A DNA stretch of 64,000 nt, from the NCBI RefSeq assembly GCF_004005565.1, contig NZ_SADD01000015.1:50035-114034 (forward strand), read 5' to 3'. Made by a program: the position numbers and the translations under genes. The first letter of the stretch is position 1. Each line of letters opens with the position of its first letter. Origin of the DNA: Lujinxingia sediminis. GTDB taxonomy: Bacteria; Myxococcota_A; Bradymonadia; Bradymonadales; Bradymonadaceae. Below are positions 61,235 to 64,000 of the stretch, in pieces. The notes under the pieces were generated by a model that saw only the letters and a program-made list of their open reading frames with translations, was not told the DNA's origin and searched no databases.

Positions 61235-64000
61235 GTGGCGAACGATACCATCCTCATTGTCGATGCGGACACCAAGTCCCAGAAGGTCCTGGAGGTCAGC
61301 TTCAAGAAGGCCGGCTATCGCGTCGTCCTGAGCGACGCCATTGCCCGCGCCCACGAGCTCATCGAGGCCGAGCCCCCCGCGCTGATCATCAGCGAGACGA
61401 CGCTTCCTGACGGCGACGGCCTGGAATTCTGCGCTGACTTAAAGATCACGCCCGAGACCGAGCAGATCCCCTTTATCTTTCTGACCGAAGAGCGCTCCAT
61501 CACCGAGAAGATGCGCTCCTTTGAGCTGGGCGCCGACGACTATCTGACCAAGCCGGTCTACATCAAAGAGATCACCACCCGCGCCGAGCTTCTGATTCAG
61601 CGCCGAGCCAAAGAGCAGCTCAGCGGCGCGGAGCGCGACGAGATGCAGGGCAACCTGCGCGACATCACCATGATCGACCTGCTCCAGCTCATTGAGCAGG
61701 AGCAGCGCTCGGGCTCGGTGCGCATCCGCCGCGGCTCGCGCCTGGCGGCGGTCTTTTTCCGCAAGGGCAACCTCCTCGACGCGGTCTGCGGAAAACTCCA
61801 GGGCGAACACGCCATCTACCGCATCATGCTCTGGCCCGAAGGTGACTTCGTGGTGCGCTACCACGACACCGACCAGCGCACCGACCATATCGAAAAAGAC
61901 GCCTCCGAGCTTTTGCTCGAAGGGCTCAAGCGCGTCGATCTCTTCGGCGAGTTGATGGGCACGATGCCGCCGCTGGAGCGGGTTTATGAGGCTGATTACC
62001 AGCGTTTGCCGGCGATGCTCTCCCTGCTCCCCGCTGAGGTCGAGCGCCTGGTACGTCTCTTCGACGGCTACCGCCGCATGCGCGATGTCATCGATGACAG
62101 CCCGCTCGACGATGTCACCACTCTGCAAATCATCTTAAAGCTCGTCGACGAAGACATTCTCCACGAAGTGATTCCGGCTGCTGGCCAACCCGCACCCGCC
62201 GACCCTTCCCCCTCGAATCTCGACGACTGGCTGCGCACTCCCTCGGGTCGCGTGGTCGCCCCGGCCGACGATCCCTCCCATAGCACCGAGGAGGAATTCT
62301 CCGACTCCACCGACCGCATCAGCAAACCGGCCGTCGGCGATATAGAGCGGGCCATGGCCGCCGCCGGCGACGAGATCGACACCGAAGAGCTCCCCCGTCA
62401 GGCCGACGAGGGCAACGAAACGCGTCAGAGCTCCGGCGGCGGTCACTGGAAGTTCCACTGGGATGACGACGACGAGCGCCCCAACACCGAAGAGCTCCCG
62501 GCGACCGCACTCAACGCTCCCCTCTCCAACGATGAGGCCGACGAGGCCCAGGCCGAGGGACTTCGCGAGCTCGAAGATCAAGAACGACGGCGGCGCGAGG
62601 CCGAAGCCCGGCACCTCGCCCAACAAAAAGAAGCCATGGAGGCCGCCCAGGCCAGCGAACCGGTGCCCACCGCCGAGTTTGACGCGCCCGCCGACGAGCT
62701 CCCCTCCGAAGAACTCCCGCCCGAACCTCTCGACGATCGCGACATTCCCGCCAGCGATGCCACTGGCGAGCTCTACGTCGCCGATCTGCTCGCCCGCAAG
62801 CCCCCGGTCGGACGCCAGCGCATCCCCACCCCCAGCGCCTCGCCGGCCCAGGCACTGGCGGCCGATGAGCCTCTGCCTAACGCCTCCGGCGCTGACGCTT
62901 TTGCCCCCGACCCCACCGGCGACCCCTTAAGCGACGACGACCTCTTTGGCGACGATAACGCCTATCGCGACACCGAAGATGACGATGCCTTCGGCCTCTT
63001 CGACGACGAGCCCGAAGGCACTCTGCCCGGCGTCGGCGGGGAGCGTACACCCACCGCTCCCCACACCACCGATCGCAGCGAGCGGGAGACGGCCAGAATC
63101 CGCATCCCTGACGAGATCAAACGCGCTCGCGAAGAAGCCCGCCAGGCCAGCGAAGACGCCGCTCTGGAAACTACCGACGCTCGCGAAGACGAAGCGGCCG
63201 GAGCCCCCCTCGAAGACGCCGACCTGGAAACTACCGGCGCGCTCGAAGACAACGCATCCGAAGACCCCCTCGAAGACGCCGACCTGGAACATACCGGCGC
63301 GCTCGAAGACAACGCATCCGAAGACACCGGTGTCCTCTCCTCCGAGAGCAGCGACGCACCTGACGACGCCTTCGCCAACCCGGACTTCGCCCCCGAGGTC
63401 AACCTCGACGAGATGTCCGAGCCCGAGCCTCTCTACGGGCCGCAAAGCGACGAAAACGAAGCCCCGCAAGCCATTGAAAACAAAGACAAAACCGACGAAG
63501 AATCACTACCTGCAGTCCAGCGTCATAGCGCCGACAACACCATCGTCTCTACCCAATACACCCTTAAGAAACGTCGCGCCCCCGGTGTCCTCGCGGCCGG
63601 CTCCGCCTTTGACGACGACGAGCCCACGCCCGCCCCGATGATCGATCCCAGCACCGCCCACACCTCCCTGGAGGAGGGCAACACCACCGACACCCCGTAC
63701 GCAGACGCTCGCTCCAAACAGGTCGACACCGACCCCGATCTCGACACCTACCTCACCGAAAAGGACGCCGAGTCCCCCGAGGGCAAAGGCAACGGCGCCC
63801 CCGAATCGACTTCCGAACCCAGGCCGGAAAACGAGCCCGAGAACGAGTCCGAGCCCGAGTCCGAGCCCGAGTCCGAGAACGAGAACGAGAACGAGAACGA
63901 GAACGAGAACGAGAACGAGAACGAGAACGAGAACGAGAACGAGAACGAGAACGAGAACGAGAACGAGAACGAGAACGAGAACGAGAACGAGAACGAGAAC
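61235..64000 (+). CDS. Pseudo-receiver protein with PATAN domain and long acidic tail, 3' end missing
   Basis: The frame starts at GTG 61235 with AAGGAG at 61224-61229 and stays open for 922 codons to the window end. Residues 1-120 form a receiver domain ([12 protein letters not shown], then [15 protein letters not shown], with Thr84 and Lys106 conserved) in which the phospho-acceptor Asp is Glu54 and one Mg-binding acid is Ala11. A DUF4388/PATAN domain follows (about 133-210: [40 protein letters not shown]). The rest is acidic, disordered and repetitive, ending in (Glu-Asn) repeats that run off the window. PATAN proteins in this group take part in signalling and motility. Phosphorylation-independent signalling is inferred. 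Confidence 0.82.
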   Translation, partial: MANDTILIVDADTKSQKVLEVSFKKAGYRVVLSDAIARAHELIEAEPPALIISETTLPDGDGLEFCADLKITPETEQIPFIFLTEERSITEKMRSFELGADDYLTKPVYIKEITTRAELLIQRRAKEQLSGAERDEMQGNLRDITMIDLLQLIEQEQRSGSVRIRRGSRLAAVFFRKGNLLDAVCGKLQGEHAIYRIMLWPEGDFVVRYHDTDQRTDHIEKDASELLLEGLKRVDLFGELMGTMPPLERVYEADYQRLPAMLSLLPAEVERLVRLFDGYRRMRDVIDDSPLDDVTTLQIILKLVDEDILHEVIPAAGQPAPADPSPSNLDDWLRTPSGRVVAPADDPSHSTEEEFSDSTDRISKPAVGDIERAMAAAGDEIDTEELPRQADEGNETRQSSGGGHWKFHWDDDDERPNTEELPATALNAPLSNDEADEAQAEGLRELEDQERRRREAEARHLAQQKEAMEAAQASEPVPTAEFDAPADELPSEELPPEPLDDRDIPASDATGELYVADLLARKPPVGRQRIPTPSASPAQALAADEPLPNASGADAFAPDPTGDPLSDDDLFGDDNAYRDTEDDDAFGLFDDEPEGTLPGVGGERTPTAPHTTDRSERETARIRIPDEIKRAREEARQASEDAALETTDAREDEAAGAPLEDADLETTGALEDNASEDPLEDADLEHTGALEDNASEDTGVLSSESSDAPDDAFANPDFAPEVNLDEMSEPEPLYGPQSDENEAPQAIENKDKTDEESLPAVQRHSADNTIVSTQYTLKKRRAPGVLAAGSAFDDDEPTPAPMIDPSTAHTSLEEGNTTDTPYADARSKQVDTDPDLDTYLTEKDAESPEGKGNGAPESTSEPRPENEPENESEPESEPESENENENENENENENENENENENENENENENENENENENENEN
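63149..63328. repeat. 60-bp tandem repeats within the PATAN protein gene
   Basis: Two near-identical 60-bp units start at 63209 and 63269 (CTCGAAGACGCCGACCTGGA), with a decayed copy before them from 63149. They keep the frame and encode about 20-residue acidic repeats. Confidence 0.85.
63875..64000. repeat. GAGAAC hexanucleotide repeat, at least 21 copies
   Basis: Exact GAGAAC copies run from 63875 to the last base of the window (126 bases, 21 units) and continue beyond it. Degenerate GAGCCC and GAGTCC hexamers precede it. It lies in frame and encodes (Glu-Asn)n, so copy-number changes alter length without a frameshift. Confidence 0.95.

Overview
The window is 64 kb of GC-rich bacterial chromosome. 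The gene content suggests a delta-proteobacterium-like predator or scavenger of the Bradymonadota/Myxococcota type. This is inferred from many lipoproteins, Kazal-domain and RCC1-repeat surface proteins, AgmX-like and DUF4388 (PATAN) domains, a MYXO-CTERM-like C-terminus, a TonB-dependent receptor with its own TonB-type domain, and a myxobacterial-style carotenoid cluster. No tRNA, rRNA, CRISPR array, transposase or phage gene was seen.

1-9.8 kb: the 3' part of a monomeric NADP isocitrate dehydrogenase gene and its terminator, then a six-gene carotenoid cluster (crtY, crtW, crtI, crtB, crtC, crtD) whose stops and starts overlap in ATGA form except at one gap between crtW and crtI that holds dyad symmetry. 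A xanthine phosphoribosyltransferase gene follows. The enzyme set predicts a ketolated, probably monocyclic, 1'-hydroxy carotenoid. 9.8-13.8 kb: a Lys-rich unknown protein and a small module of a degenerate adenylation enzyme, an AAC(3)-like acetyltransferase and a GNAT enzyme. 13.8-15.1 kb: an AT-rich island with three small secreted or lipoprotein genes, probably acquired by transfer.

15.2-25.2 kb: surface lipoproteins (paired AgmX-like domains; Cys-rich plus RCC1 repeats; DUF4349), a comB-like gene, a RimL-like acetyltransferase, an outer-membrane-like protein, a 42-bp tandem array and an M50/CBS protease. 25.2-31.2 kb: a lipoprotein, gatCAB with mtnA, a small membrane protein and a second 42-bp array. 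31.2-41 kb is mostly on the minus strand: a MYXO-CTERM-like protein, a five-zinc-ribbon membrane protein, three adjacent Kazal lipoproteins (11 Kazal domains in all), and a TonB-dependent receptor paired with a lipoprotein.

41-53 kb: Ppx/GppA phosphatase, lipoprotein MsrA, an RlmD-like methyltransferase, a third array (about 41 bp), UbiB kinase, a fourth C-rich array, a GNAT protein, an exbB-exbD-tonB operon with a good Fur-box candidate, and two exported tandem-rhodanese proteins. 53-64 kb: a 738-residue protein of unknown family, an SseB-like protein, a polyferredoxin fused to a heavy-metal-binding domain, an AI-2E family permease, a Ser/Thr kinase, and a response-regulator-like protein whose phospho-acceptor Asp is Glu. 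That last protein carries a PATAN domain and runs off the window in a long GAGAAC hexanucleotide repeat.

The most unusual signals are four unrelated intergenic tandem arrays, two with an exact 42-bp period, one with about 41 bp, three of them with internal palindromes. Others are the Kazal cluster with varied predicted reactive-site residues, the catalytically degenerate adenylation enzyme, and the pseudo-receiver/PATAN/hexamer-repeat protein. All functions are assigned by reading motifs; no database search was possible.
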